From Methylomicrobium sp. wino1 (lineage in GTDB: Bacteria > Pseudomonadota > Gammaproteobacteria > Methylococcales > Methylomonadaceae): a stretch of DNA of 64,000 nt. Position numbers and translations under genes: made by a program. Position 1 is the stretch's first letter; every line of letters begins with the position of its first letter. Below the pieces are notes generated by a model that saw nothing but the letters and a program-made list of their open reading frames with translations, had not been told where the DNA came from and did not search any database. Shown piece by piece: positions 36,139 to 46,079 of the stretch. The DNA lies in contig NZ_CP024202.1 of the NCBI RefSeq assembly GCF_003932755.1, positions 186,001-250,000 on the forward strand, in the 5' to 3' direction.

Positions 36139-37143
36139 TCATAAATCCTCAAGCTCGGATTGGTCACGCTCGTTATTTTGCAAAATCCGGCAATTTTTCC
36201 CCATCAACTCATTAAGAGAGTATCCTGTCATTTTCAAAAATGCATCATTGGCATAAATGATGGCATGGTCGGTATCGGCCAAACCGGTAATGACAATGCC
36301 GTTATTGCTGCAATCGATCGCACGTTGCATCAAGCGCATTTTATCCTCGGCGTTGCGCCGCCATGTAATGTCCTGTATTGCGCCATAAATTCGCACCACC
36401 TTGCCGATGCGCCAATCCCGGATCGGCAATGCGTGATCGCTGAAATATCGGATATCGCCTTGTTTTGTGATCACCCGGTATTCCGTGGTGATTTCGTCGC
36501 CGGCCAACAGCTTCTCGTTGCGACTTTGGACGATTGCGTTATCTTCAGGATGGATGGTCAACTCGTAATTGCGCTGACGGGTTTTCGATGCGTTTGTTGT
36601 CGGATCGTATTCGCTCAGGAATTTTTTAAACGGTTCGGTCACCCATTCGAAGACCGGTTTGCCGCCGGGCAAAATCCGCATCGAATAGGCATAATCGGAA
36701 GTCAACCTAGAAATGGCAAGATCCCATTTTTCGCAATATAAAATATCCGCTTCCGATGTTTGACATAGCCTTTTTTTGTCGGCGATTCTCTTTAAGTTTT
36801 CTGTAATTGCATCGGCAAGCGAGGCGCGGTTGCTTTTTACAATGTAGTCTGTCATGCCTTTTTTAATGGCATCGGCCGCGACGTTTTCGTTCCCGAAAGC
36901 GGTTAGCATGTAAACAGGAACACAAGGAAATCGTCGATTGATTTCGGAAAATAACTGCAATCCGTCTGTCCAACCGAGCTTATATTCGGTAACCACTAGA
37001 TCGAAATCCGGTTGAGTCATAATTTCTTGATATTTCGAGCGGTCGCTGATTTCAATGAAATCGGCCTCCGGAAATTTTGCCGACAGCATTTGCTGCGTCA
37101 ATAGAAATTCGGTCGGGTCTTCGTCAATAATGAGAATTTTCAT
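36139..37143 (-). CDS. N-terminal part of the hybrid kinase: receiver + PAS domains, ends at premature TGA
   Basis: This 334-residue part has a receiver domain (1-120) whose phosphoacceptor position is Glu53 (VVTEYKLGW) instead of Asp, while the acidic pair (IDEDP), Thr (MLTAFG) and Lys (IVKS) are kept. A PAS/PAC domain follows (about 150-270), then the first half of a second PAS (AIIYANDAFLKMTGYSLNELMGKNC). It stops within that PAS at TGA 36139-36141. Read through, the gene would be about 873 residues with HisKA_3 and HATPase at the end. It precedes the response regulator and runs in the same direction. Confidence 0.8.
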   Translation of the reverse strand: MKILIIDEDPTEFLLTQQMLSAKFPEADFIEISDRSKYQEIMTQPDFDLVVTEYKLGWTDGLQLFSEINRRFPCVPVYMLTAFGNENVAADAIKKGMTDYIVKSNRASLADAITENLKRIADKKRLCQTSEADILYCEKWDLAISRLTSDYAYSMRILPGGKPVFEWVTEPFKKFLSEYDPTTNASKTRQRNYELTIHPEDNAIVQSRNEKLLAGDEITTEYRVITKQGDIRYFSDHALPIRDWRIGKVVRIYGAIQDITWRRNAEDKMRLMQRAIDCSNNGIVITGLADTDHAIIYANDAFLKMTGYSLNELMGKNCRILQNNERDQSELEDL

Positions 37144-37621
37144 GAGCGTTAAGCAAGTTATCCGCTGATTTCATTGTTTCTTGATTATATTGGCACGTAA
37201 TCATGAGAACCCATAAAAGTTTTATTCTCCCTAACCCCATTGGATAAAACCCGAGTTCATATTTATCCGACGTATCGTTGTTTTTAGACTGGCATAAGTA
37301 TGAAATAGCGCACCGAATCAATTTATGCCGATTCAGGCGTGGAAATTGCATTGCTGTTGATACAGCAGCTGTACAACGATTTATCGCTTGCCGAAATGAT
37401 CGAAATTAAACGGGTCTATCAAAAGCATTATGATGTCGCGCTAATACGAAAATCTTTAATCCGCTCCAACTTTGTGCACAGGCACCATAATGGAGCAAAC
37501 CTTTCAGCGCATTACCCGTTCTTTAAATCATACGCCCGAAAAGTATTCACCGCTGCTCGTTTCGTTTTTCGCTTTACCCGGAAATCGGCTCAATCGAATC
37601 GGCTTTAATAGGATTAATATC
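37144..37621. other. Divergent intergenic region between kinase and transglutaminase genes
   Basis: No gene is recognisable. It should carry promoters for both sides; I find no clear box. An in-frame extension upstream of 37622 exists but shows no family resemblance. Confidence 0.3.
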
Positions 37622-40600
37622 ATGACAATTCGCGTGGCCATCAGTCACAAAACCGCCTATCTCTTCGACCGCGCCGTCTCGTTGTCGCCCCATGTGTTTC
37701 GCCTGAGACCGGCGGTGCATTCGAGAACGCCCATCAAGGGTTATTCGTTGCGTATCGAGCCCGAAGATCATTTCATCAATTGGCAGCAGGACCCGTTCGG
37801 AAATATTCTGGCCAGGGTCGTGTTTCCGAAAAAAACGCGGTCTCTCAAAGTCGAAGTGGAAGTGATCGCCGACATGACGGTTATTAACCCATTCGATTTT
37901 TTTGTCGAGGAATATGCGCAAAAATTTCCTTTTCAATACGATAAACAATTGGCCCGGGAACTGACGCCTTTTTTGGAAGTGACCGAAGACGGCCCTTTAT
38001 TAAAACAATGGGTAGCCGATTTTGATTTGACGCCGCGTAACATCAACGACTTTTTGGTCGATTTAAATCGCAAGGTCTTCAAGGATGTCAGTTATAACAT
38101 TCGCATGGAACCCGGTATTCAAACGCCCGAACAAACGCTCGAAAAACGCAACGGTTCGTGCCGCGATTCGGGTTGGCTATTGGTTCAGATTCTAAGGCAT
38201 CTAGGACTCGCCGCGCGCTTCGTCTCCGGTTATCTGGTACAACTGACCGCCGACATGAAATCGCTCGACGGTCCGTCAGGCCCCGAAAACGATTTTACCG
38301 ATCTGCATGCTTGGGCCGAGGTATATATTCCCGGCGCGGGTTGGATCGGCCTCGACCCGACCTCCGGCTTATTGGCCGGCGAAGGACATATTCCGCTAGC
38401 TTGCACGCCCGATCCGGTCAGCGCGGCGCCGGTCACCGGCGCGACCGACAAGTGCGAAGTCGAATTCGAATTCAGCAATACGGTCACGCGCCTCCACGAA
38501 GACCCGCGTGTCACGAAGCCTTATACCGACGAGCAATGGTATTTTATCGATGCGCTCGGCCAACAGGTCGACGCGCAATTGCAGCAAGACGACGTGCGCT
38601 TGACGATGGGCGGCGAGCCGACCTTCGTGTCGATCGACGACATGGAAGGCGCGGAATGGAATACGCGTGCGGATGGCCCGCATAAACGCGAGCGCGCCCA
38701 AGCCTTGACCAAGCGCTTGCGCGACGTGTTCGCACCGGGTGCAATGTTGCATTACGGCCAAGGCAAATGGTATCCGGGCGAACCCTTGCCGCGTTGGCAA
38801 TACGGTATCTTTTGGCGCAAGGACGGCACGCCGATTTGGCGCAACCCCGAATTACTGGCCGATATCAAAATCGATTACGGACATGGGCCCGAGCAGGCCA
38901 GTCAATTCATCGAACACCTGACCGGCCGTTTGGGTTTGACGCGCAAACACATTTCCGCAGCCTACGAAGACGTTTTTTATCACCTTTGGCAAGAAGAGAT
39001 GCTGCCGGTTAATATCGACCCGTTGCAGTATCGCTTAAAAGATCCGGCCGAACGCAAAACGTTGGCTAAATTATTGGATACCGGCTTGAATCAACCGGCC
39101 GGCTTCGCGCTTCCGGTTAAATGGAGTTGGAGCAAACAATCCTGGCAAAGCGGTCCATGGCAATTCAAACGCGGACAGTTATTTTTGATACCCGGTAATT
39201 CGCCGATGGGTCTGCGCATGCCTCTCGATAGCTTGCCGTGGATCGCGCCGGAAAAACGCGAAATAACCCATGAGCGCAGTTTGTTCGAAACGCTGCCGGA
39301 GTTGGGCGATTATTACGGCGAGGTCGCACAGCGCTATAGCCATTTTCAAGAAATCGCCGCCAGCCATCCGGAAATTCACGAACAAAGCCCGCCTGCCGAT
39401 GCCAAAGACATCGATGTCGTCGAAGTCCCTCATACCGCAATCTGTGTCGAAGCCCGTAATGGACGCGTGCATGTATTCTTACCGCCTTTGACGATGCTCG
39501 AGCATTATCTGGAATTGATCGCGGCAATCGAAGCAACCGCCGATCAATTGTCGATCCCTGTCGTACTAGAGGGCTATGAGCCGCCGCGCGATTACCGCAT
39601 CGAACGCTTGATGGTCACGCCCGACCCCGGCGTCATCGAGGTCAATATACATCCATCCCGAAGCTGGAAGCAATTGGCCGACAATACGCATATCCTGTAC
39701 GATCAAGCGCGCCAAGTCCGCTTAGGCACCGAAAAATTCATGCTGGACGGGCGCCATACCGGCACCGGCGGCGGCAATCACATCACGATCGGCGGCGAAA
39801 CGCCGGCCGACAGTCCTTTGCTACGCCGTCCCGATGTATTGCGTAGCTTGATCACTTATTGGCAACATCATCCGGGGCTGTCGTATTTATTCTCCGGTAT
39901 GTTCATCGGTCCGACCAGCCAAGCGCCGCGTGTCGACGAAGGCCGCGATGAAAAACTTTATGAACTGGAGATCGCGTTTCAACAAATCCCCGAAGGCGAA
40001 GCGCCTTCGCCGTGGTTGATCGATCGTTTGCTGCGGCATTTGCTGACCGATATTACCGGCAACACCCACCGAAGCGAGTTTTGTATCGATAAACTGTACT
40101 CGCCGGACAGCGCTTCCGGACGTCTCGGCATCTTGGAGCTGCGCGCCTTCGAAATGCCGCCGCATGAGCGCATGGCGCTGGTTCAAGCCTTATTGCTGCG
40201 TTCGCTCGTCGCTTGGTTTTGGCGCGAGCCTTACCGGCATAAATTGGTTCGCTGGGGCACCGAACTGCACGACCGTTTTTTATTGCCGCATTATGTCAGA
40301 GAAGACATGCGCCAAATCGTCGACGATTTGCAACGCGCCGGCTACCCGTTTCAATTGGATTGGTTCGACCCATTCTTAGAATTCCGCTTTCCGCATTACG
40401 GCAATACGGTCGTCGAAGGAATCGATTTGGAACTGCGTTTTGCGATCGAACCCTGGCATGTTCTGGGCGAGGAAGTCAGCAATACCGGCACGGCACGTTT
40501 CGTCGATTCGTCGGTCGAACGATTGCAAGTAAAGGTGACCGGGTTGACCGATTCGCGTTATGTGTTGGCTTGTAACGGACGACATGTGCCGCTCAGAAAT

Positions 40601-41005
40601 ACCGGACGCAAGGACGAATTCGTTGCCGGAATCCGCTACCGGGCATGGCAACCGCCCTCGGCGCTGCATCCGACCATCAGCCCGCATACACCCTTGGTAT
40701 TCGATATCATCGACACTTGGAACGGGCGCGCGGTCGGCGGTTGCACTTATTATGTCACCCACCCGGGCGGCCGCAGTTACGAGACCTTTCCGGTCAATGC
40801 CTATGAAGCCGAGGCTAGAAGGATTACCCGTTTCTGGAATTACGGCCATACGCCGAGTGAGATTGAAAGGCCGCCGGTCATTTTGCCGTCCGATAGCGGG
40901 GTCAGTTTCATACCGCATACGAACCCGCCAAGGCCGATGGCTCCGCCGCCCGAAGAGCCTAATAAAGAATATCCGTATACGCTTGATTTGAGGCGGCGAT
41001 ATTAG
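37622..41005 (+). CDS. Transglutaminase-like protein with DUF2126
   Basis: This 1127-residue protein has a bacterial transglutaminase N-domain (1-90), a papain-like transglutaminase core with Cys (about 180, GSCRDSGWLL), His (about 229, DLHAWAEVY) and Asp (LDPTSG), then DUF2126 to the end (GGEPTFVSIDD, KWYPGEPLPRW, HTGTGGGNHITIGG, LELRAFEMPPHERMAL), a domain resembling amidoligases. In many bacteria it is encoded with the ATP-grasp/alpha-E and second transglutaminase proteins that follow here; peptide or amide chemistry has been proposed, not shown. ATG at 37622 is preferred over upstream starts. Confidence 0.88.
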   Translation: MTIRVAISHKTAYLFDRAVSLSPHVFRLRPAVHSRTPIKGYSLRIEPEDHFINWQQDPFGNILARVVFPKKTRSLKVEVEVIADMTVINPFDFFVEEYAQKFPFQYDKQLARELTPFLEVTEDGPLLKQWVADFDLTPRNINDFLVDLNRKVFKDVSYNIRMEPGIQTPEQTLEKRNGSCRDSGWLLVQILRHLGLAARFVSGYLVQLTADMKSLDGPSGPENDFTDLHAWAEVYIPGAGWIGLDPTSGLLAGEGHIPLACTPDPVSAAPVTGATDKCEVEFEFSNTVTRLHEDPRVTKPYTDEQWYFIDALGQQVDAQLQQDDVRLTMGGEPTFVSIDDMEGAEWNTRADGPHKRERAQALTKRLRDVFAPGAMLHYGQGKWYPGEPLPRWQYGIFWRKDGTPIWRNPELLADIKIDYGHGPEQASQFIEHLTGRLGLTRKHISAAYEDVFYHLWQEEMLPVNIDPLQYRLKDPAERKTLAKLLDTGLNQPAGFALPVKWSWSKQSWQSGPWQFKRGQLFLIPGNSPMGLRMPLDSLPWIAPEKREITHERSLFETLPELGDYYGEVAQRYSHFQEIAASHPEIHEQSPPADAKDIDVVEVPHTAICVEARNGRVHVFLPPLTMLEHYLELIAAIEATADQLSIPVVLEGYEPPRDYRIERLMVTPDPGVIEVNIHPSRSWKQLADNTHILYDQARQVRLGTEKFMLDGRHTGTGGGNHITIGGETPADSPLLRRPDVLRSLITYWQHHPGLSYLFSGMFIGPTSQAPRVDEGRDEKLYELEIAFQQIPEGEAPSPWLIDRLLRHLLTDITGNTHRSEFCIDKLYSPDSASGRLGILELRAFEMPPHERMALVQALLLRSLVAWFWREPYRHKLVRWGTELHDRFLLPHYVREDMRQIVDDLQRAGYPFQLDWFDPFLEFRFPHYGNTVVEGIDLELRFAIEPWHVLGEEVSNTGTARFVDSSVERLQVKVTGLTDSRYVLACNGRHVPLRNTGRKDEFVAGIRYRAWQPPSALHPTISPHTPLVFDIIDTWNGRAVGGCTYYVTHPGGRSYETFPVNAYEAEARRITRFWNYGHTPSEIERPPVILPSDSGVSFIPHTNPPRPMAPPPEEPNKEYPYTLDLRRRY

Positions 41006-41091
41006 GATAGGGTGATGTTAGCTGTGTTTTTCTCGCATCAATTTCCATAATGTTCATGAAGGCCCGGCAAATGAGAGTACGAGGGGCGAGT

Positions 41092-41247
41092 GAGGATGCG
41101 GTTACTTGCCCGACAGGACGCCGTGAATACGTCCATGTAGGCTCGACGGCGGCTATCAGATTGCCAGGGATGGCATGAATGCAGATTTTGCAGGAGCAAA
41201 AATCTGCCCTGCCGCCGACGCCTGTCGGGTCGAGCAACCGCATCCTC
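41092..41247. repeat. Inverted-repeat element H within the transglutaminase operon
   Basis: The arm 41092-41117 (GAGGATGCGGTTACTTG...) pairs with 41221-41247 (...GAGCAACCGCATCCTC). The inside shows ACGCCGTGAATACGTCC, the site where copies A, C and D carry the CAGCACC insert; here it is empty. It lies in the unusually long 640-bp gap between two genes that are close neighbours in other genomes. An ATCACCCATTGGGTGA hairpin lies near 41390-41410. Confidence 0.75.
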
Positions 41248-41643
41248 TTCGGAACCGGCATTTTCGTCGCTGAGCTTTTGCATATCGAAAAATTAGATAA
41301 AGAGTCCAAATCTCTGAACTTTCACAGTTATTCGGCAGTAAGTCCTCGAAACGCACGAAAGGAATCATACGGTTACATAAATCTCTTGAATCACCCATTG
41401 GGTGAACAACTTGGAAAGTATAACTATTTGAATATTTTCGTGATTTTCGTGGACAAAATGCTTGTTATGGGATCAATAAAATACCAAATCATTGCTTCTC
41501 ACCTTTCAGGGGAATGAATATCCTATGCAAAGTCATGGCAAACAATTGAATTAACTTACTCTTCCTCATGATCTTCATGGTGAAATAATTTTTCCCGGAT
41601 ACTCTAACGGAGCCTTTGTGACCCCACTCGATCGAATTAGCCC

Positions 41644-44208
41644 ATGAATAGCGTTCTCGCAAAAGAAATCGGTGCTCAGCACTACGCCACGCAACTGACC
41701 GGCTACGATGAAATGTATGCCGATAAAGGCAAGGTACTGCCTTATTGGGACCATTTCATGAAATCGGTCGAGCAAATCGGCCGCGACGAATTGGAACATC
41801 GCCGGCGTGAAGCCCAGCGTTTGCTGCGTGAAAACGGCGTAACTTATAACGTTTATACCGACGCGCAAAGCCTGAGCCGGCCATGGAAACTCGACCCGAT
41901 CCCGTTATTGATCAGCAGCGAAGAATGGTCCGTGATCGAGGCCGGTTTGATACAGCGTGCCGAATTGTTCAACCTTATATTGAAAGACATTTACGGCGAG
42001 CAAAGCCTACTAAAAAAAGGTTTACTGCCGGTCGAGCTGGTTTTCGGTCATGAAGGTTTCCTGAGACCCTGCGTCGGCACGTTGCCCGATACCGAGCGAC
42101 AATTATTTTTATATTCTGCCAACTTGGCTCGAGGACCGGACGGGCGTATGTGGGTACTGGACGACCGTACTCAAGCGCCTTCGGGAGCCGGCTACGCGTT
42201 AGAAAACCGTTCGGTGATGACGCGCGTACTACCTGATTTGTTCGGCGAATCACAGGTTCATCGTCTTGCCGGCTTTTTCCGCGCGCTCCGAACCGGATTG
42301 GCAAACCGCTCGCCGACGTCCAGGGCCGATTCCAGAATCGTCGTGTTGACGCCGGGTCCTTTCAACGAAACCTATTTCGAGCATGCTTATTTATCGTCTC
42401 AACTCGGTTACACCTTGGCTCAAGGCGACGATCTAACCGTCAGAGACGGACGGGTTTGGCTAAAATCGGTGCAAGGACTGCAACAAGTCGACGTCATCTT
42501 ACGGCGCGTCGACGATTCGTTTTGCGATCCCTTGGAATTAAAGTCCATCTCGCGCCTGGGCGTCGCAGGACTATTGGAAGCGGTCAGGCGCGGCAATGTC
42601 GCGGTCGCCAATCCTTTGGGCAGCAGCGTTTTGGAAAACAATGCTTTATTGGCTTTTTTACCCAGACTGTCGCGCCATTTGTTAGGCCAAGAATTATTAT
42701 TGCCGTCGGTGGCCACTTGGTGGTGCGGGCAACACCGGGAATGTAATTTCGTACTGGAAAATCTCGGCCGCTTGGTGATTAAACAAATCGACCGAGCCTC
42801 CGGTATTCACGCAGTATTCGGCGCCAACTTAAGCTCCCAGGAAAAAAGTCGATTACGCGCCGCGATTCTGGCGAAACCTTATTTGTATGTCGGGCAGGAA
42901 CAGGTCGGTTTTTCAACGGTACCGGCTTTCGTGGACGGGCAAATCGCGCCACGCAATGCGATTCTGCGTAATTTCGTCGTCGCCGGTGAGGATGGCTATC
43001 AAGCGATGCCGGGCGGCTTGACGCGGGTCTCGCCCCTCAAAGATAATTTGGTTGTCTCGAACCAGGCCGGCGGTATCAGCAAAGATACCTGGGTGCTGGC
43101 GGACCAACCTGATCAACAAGTCAGCATTTGGCTACAACCCCGCCGAGATTATATCGTCGAGGCGATCAACGAGCCCTTGCCAAGCCGAGCTGCAGATAAT
43201 CTGTATTGGGTCGGCCGTAATCTCGAACGCATCGAATCTGCCGCGAGGTTACTCCGAACCGTGCTGCAAAAATGGCGAGAAGCTCAAGATTACACCGAAT
43301 TCAGCGATGCCGATTGCCTCAAAACCTTATTACGCGCGTTAACGCATGTCACGGTGACCTACCCGGGGTTTGTAAACGGCGATCCGTCATTATTGACGAA
43401 TCCGTTACCCGAACTAACGGAATTAATCAAAGATGCCGAACGTCACGGCACGATTCCTTCAAGCATTCATGCCTTTACGCAATCCGCCTTTAGCATTCGC
43501 GATTTGTGGTCGCAAGATACTTGGCGAAGTATCGACGATATTCGGCGTTGCTGGCGCGCAGGAGCATTCAGTCAACCTTTGGAAATCGGTGCTCTACAAA
43601 GTAAATTAGACGATTTGATTTCAGCGATCGTCGCATTTACCGGCTTAACCAGCGAAAGCATGACCCGCGAAGCCGGTTGGTTGATGCTGGACGGCGGGCG
43701 CCGCCTGGAACGCTGTTTGTCATTGATTGCATTGCTGCGCGCGACGGTCGTGATCAAACAAGAGGACAGCACCCAATATCAATTATTGGAAGCGGTATTG
43801 ATGACGACCGACAGCTTGAGCATCTATCAAAGACGGTACCGGTCGTTCGTACAATTACCGATGGTTTTAGAGCTGCTGGTGCTCGATCAAACGCATCCTC
43901 GTTCATTGGTCTATCAGCTTAATCAACTTTACGACTATGTCAAAGCTTTGCCTCGGGAGCGCGGCAAGGTTCGCATTAGTGCCGAGGAAAAGCTGGTGCT
44001 CGAGGCGTTTACCAAAATACGCCTAATCGACATCACCGCGTTAACCAAAGCTAAAGAAGACAGCGTTATCTATTCGGCTCTCGACGAAGTGCTGGCGGAC
44101 ACCTCGAAATTAATGTGGCGCACCTCGGAAATGATCGCAAAAGCCTATTTCAGTCATGCCGAAGGGCCTCATCAATTGAACCCGACGCAACTGGAGGACG
44201 AGTTGTGA
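41644..44208 (+). CDS. Circularly permuted ATP-grasp protein fused to alpha-E domain
   Basis: This is an 854-residue protein. Residues about 1-500 are a type 2 circularly permuted ATP-grasp (GRMWVLDDRTQAPSGAGYALENR, VLTPGPFNETYFEHAYLSSQLGY, RRVDDSFCDPLELKSISRLGV). Residues about 513-845 are an all-helical alpha-E domain (RAADNLYWVGRNLERIESAAR...). The two are often separate genes (DUF404/407 and DUF403); fusion is also known. The ATP-grasp likely forms an amide or peptide bond on an unknown acceptor. It overlaps the next gene (GTGA). Confidence 0.88.
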   Translation: MNSVLAKEIGAQHYATQLTGYDEMYADKGKVLPYWDHFMKSVEQIGRDELEHRRREAQRLLRENGVTYNVYTDAQSLSRPWKLDPIPLLISSEEWSVIEAGLIQRAELFNLILKDIYGEQSLLKKGLLPVELVFGHEGFLRPCVGTLPDTERQLFLYSANLARGPDGRMWVLDDRTQAPSGAGYALENRSVMTRVLPDLFGESQVHRLAGFFRALRTGLANRSPTSRADSRIVVLTPGPFNETYFEHAYLSSQLGYTLAQGDDLTVRDGRVWLKSVQGLQQVDVILRRVDDSFCDPLELKSISRLGVAGLLEAVRRGNVAVANPLGSSVLENNALLAFLPRLSRHLLGQELLLPSVATWWCGQHRECNFVLENLGRLVIKQIDRASGIHAVFGANLSSQEKSRLRAAILAKPYLYVGQEQVGFSTVPAFVDGQIAPRNAILRNFVVAGEDGYQAMPGGLTRVSPLKDNLVVSNQAGGISKDTWVLADQPDQQVSIWLQPRRDYIVEAINEPLPSRAADNLYWVGRNLERIESAARLLRTVLQKWREAQDYTEFSDADCLKTLLRALTHVTVTYPGFVNGDPSLLTNPLPELTELIKDAERHGTIPSSIHAFTQSAFSIRDLWSQDTWRSIDDIRRCWRAGAFSQPLEIGALQSKLDDLISAIVAFTGLTSESMTREAGWLMLDGGRRLERCLSLIALLRATVVIKQEDSTQYQLLEAVLMTTDSLSIYQRRYRSFVQLPMVLELLVLDQTHPRSLVYQLNQLYDYVKALPRERGKVRISAEEKLVLEAFTKIRLIDITALTKAKEDSVIYSALDEVLADTSKLMWRTSEMIAKAYFSHAEGPHQLNPTQLEDEL

Positions 44209-45128
44209 AATATCGCATCACCCACATCACGAATTACCATTATGCTCATGAGGTCGGGCTTTGTCAGAATGAAGCCCGATTACAGCCGCGCGATTTTCCG
44301 AGGCAGCAATGTTCGGCCAGCCGCTTCGATATCAACCCGGAACCCTCTGACTTTCAGGAACGGCTCGACTTTTTCGGTAATCGAATCGCTTACTTCGCGA
44401 TTCAAAAACCTCACTCTCAATTAACTGTCACTGCCGTAAGCGAGGTTGAAGTGCTGACGGAATCCAATCAAGTCTTTCAAGACAACCCTATAAGCTGGGA
44501 AGACGCCAGGGACAAATTGTCCGCCAATCCGGCTCAGCAAGCACAGAGTCAATTAACAACTGGGCACGGTTCTTATGAAGCGCTACTCGAAGCCAGGCAA
44601 TACACGCTAGACTCACCCATGGTGACATCCGGAATCGAATTAGGCGATTATGCCCGTCCTTCATTCGCGCCCGGTGCTCCGCTGATTGATGCGGTGACCG
44701 ACTTAATGAAGCGCATTTATCAAGATTTTACTTACGACCCGTCCTTCACGACAATTGCTACGCCGTTGGCCGATGTCATGCTGCATCGACGCGGCGTCTG
44801 CCAAGATTTTGCGCATCTGGCGATAGGCTGTTTAAGATCGCTCGGCTTAGCAGCCCGCTATATCAGCGGCTACATCGAAACTTTGCCGGCACCGGGTACC
44901 GAAAGATTGGTCGGCGCCGACGCATCGCATGCTTGGTTTGCCGTATTCGTGCCGGGCAGCGGCTGGCTGGAATTGGACCCCACTAATAACAAACTCCCCG
45001 CCGATCAACATATCACGTTGGCGTGGGGACGCGACTATGCCGATGTCACTCCGCTGAAGGGCATTGCATTCGGCGGCGGCAAACACAGCCTGTCGGTTTC
45101 GGTCGATGTGCTGAGGCTGGAAAGTTAA
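44205..45128 (+). CDS. Transglutaminase-like cysteine protease/ligase
   Basis: This is a 307-residue protein with an N-terminal beta domain (KYRITHITNYHYAHEVGLC) and a core with Cys (about 199, GVCQDFAHL), His (about 242, ASHAWFAVF) and Asp (about 258, LDPTNN). GTG at 44205 overlaps the upstream TGA; GGAGG lies eight bases before it. Longer starts would lie within the ATP-grasp gene. It completes the three-gene set; it probably acts on the same peptide product as the DUF2126 protein (inference from context). Confidence 0.88.
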   Translation: MKYRITHITNYHYAHEVGLCQNEARLQPRDFPRQQCSASRFDINPEPSDFQERLDFFGNRIAYFAIQKPHSQLTVTAVSEVEVLTESNQVFQDNPISWEDARDKLSANPAQQAQSQLTTGHGSYEALLEARQYTLDSPMVTSGIELGDYARPSFAPGAPLIDAVTDLMKRIYQDFTYDPSFTTIATPLADVMLHRRGVCQDFAHLAIGCLRSLGLAARYISGYIETLPAPGTERLVGADASHAWFAVFVPGSGWLELDPTNNKLPADQHITLAWGRDYADVTPLKGIAFGGGKHSLSVSVDVLRLES

Positions 45129-45167
45129 AAACGTGCGGATTATTTCATTTTACTTAAAGGAAAACCA

Positions 45168-45863
45168 ATGAGTACCATACATCTAATTGGCGGAGAAAAA
45201 GGCGGAGTCGGTAAATCCGTCGTTGCGCGGTTACTGGCGCAATATATGATCGACCATGATATCCCGTTCATCGGTTTCGATACCGATCGATCGCACGGTT
45301 CTTTGCTAAGATTTTATGCCGACTACGCGTCGCCCACAATCGTCGACAAATACGAAAGCCTCGATAAAATCATAGAAACCGCGGCAGAAAATCCGGAGCA
45401 GCAAATTCTCGTCGATCTTGCCGCGCAAACGCATTTCCCCTTGTCTAAATGGCTCGAGGAATCCGGCGTGCTCGAATTGGCTGAAGAATTGGGCGTTACC
45501 ATTCAATATTGGAATGTCATGGACTCGGGAAAGGATTGCGTCGACCTGCTAGGGAAACTTCTGGATCAATACGATGCAAAATTGAATTATGTCTTGGTTC
45601 TGAATCAACTTCGGGATAGCGATTTTACTATTTTGGAACAATCAGGCATGAAAGAACGAGCATTAGAATTAAATGCCAAATTGATGACCTTAAAACGTCT
45701 GCATACACCGGTCATGACTAAAGTCGATGCAAACAGCTCGAGTTTTTGGGCGGCTCAAAACAAGACCGTCGACAATCCTAATGCATTGGGTTTACTGGAA
45801 AGGCAACGAGTCAAAACTTGGCTAAAACAGGCTTATACCGAATTGAAGTCGATAGGTATTTGA
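45168..45863 (+). CDS. ParA/MinD-like P-loop ATPase
   Basis: This 231-residue protein has a deviant Walker A GGEKGGVGKSVVA (residues 8-20) with the signature Lys, and a Walker B-like ILVDLAAQ. It lacks a ParB-partner context or DNA-binding part. GFDTDRSHGSLLRFY and YWNVMDSGKDCVDLLGKL suggest a mobilisation-protein-like subgroup. It lies 39 bp after the transglutaminase gene with AAAGGAAA before its ATG, so co-transcription is likely, but a functional link is unproven. Confidence 0.8.
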   Translation: MSTIHLIGGEKGGVGKSVVARLLAQYMIDHDIPFIGFDTDRSHGSLLRFYADYASPTIVDKYESLDKIIETAAENPEQQILVDLAAQTHFPLSKWLEESGVLELAEELGVTIQYWNVMDSGKDCVDLLGKLLDQYDAKLNYVLVLNQLRDSDFTILEQSGMKERALELNAKLMTLKRLHTPVMTKVDANSSSFWAAQNKTVDNPNALGLLERQRVKTWLKQAYTELKSIGI

Positions 45864-46079
45864 TTACGCAAAAAACGGAAACTCATGAATTATTCGCGTT
45901 ATACACGTTGAATATTGACCATGGCCGGATGATAACGAACTATTACCTATAAAAATGCTTTAGAACCGGATTAAACTAATCGACTCATGGACTCATGGAC
46001 AAGCAATATTGTAAAATCCAAAAGCTTTCTATCCGCATTTTCATAACCCAGATCATTACCATTTCGGCCAGACCACTCC

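Noticed and set aside
37180-37220. TTGGCAC-type box as a sigma-54 promoter
   Set aside because: The expected TTGC box at the correct spacing is missing.
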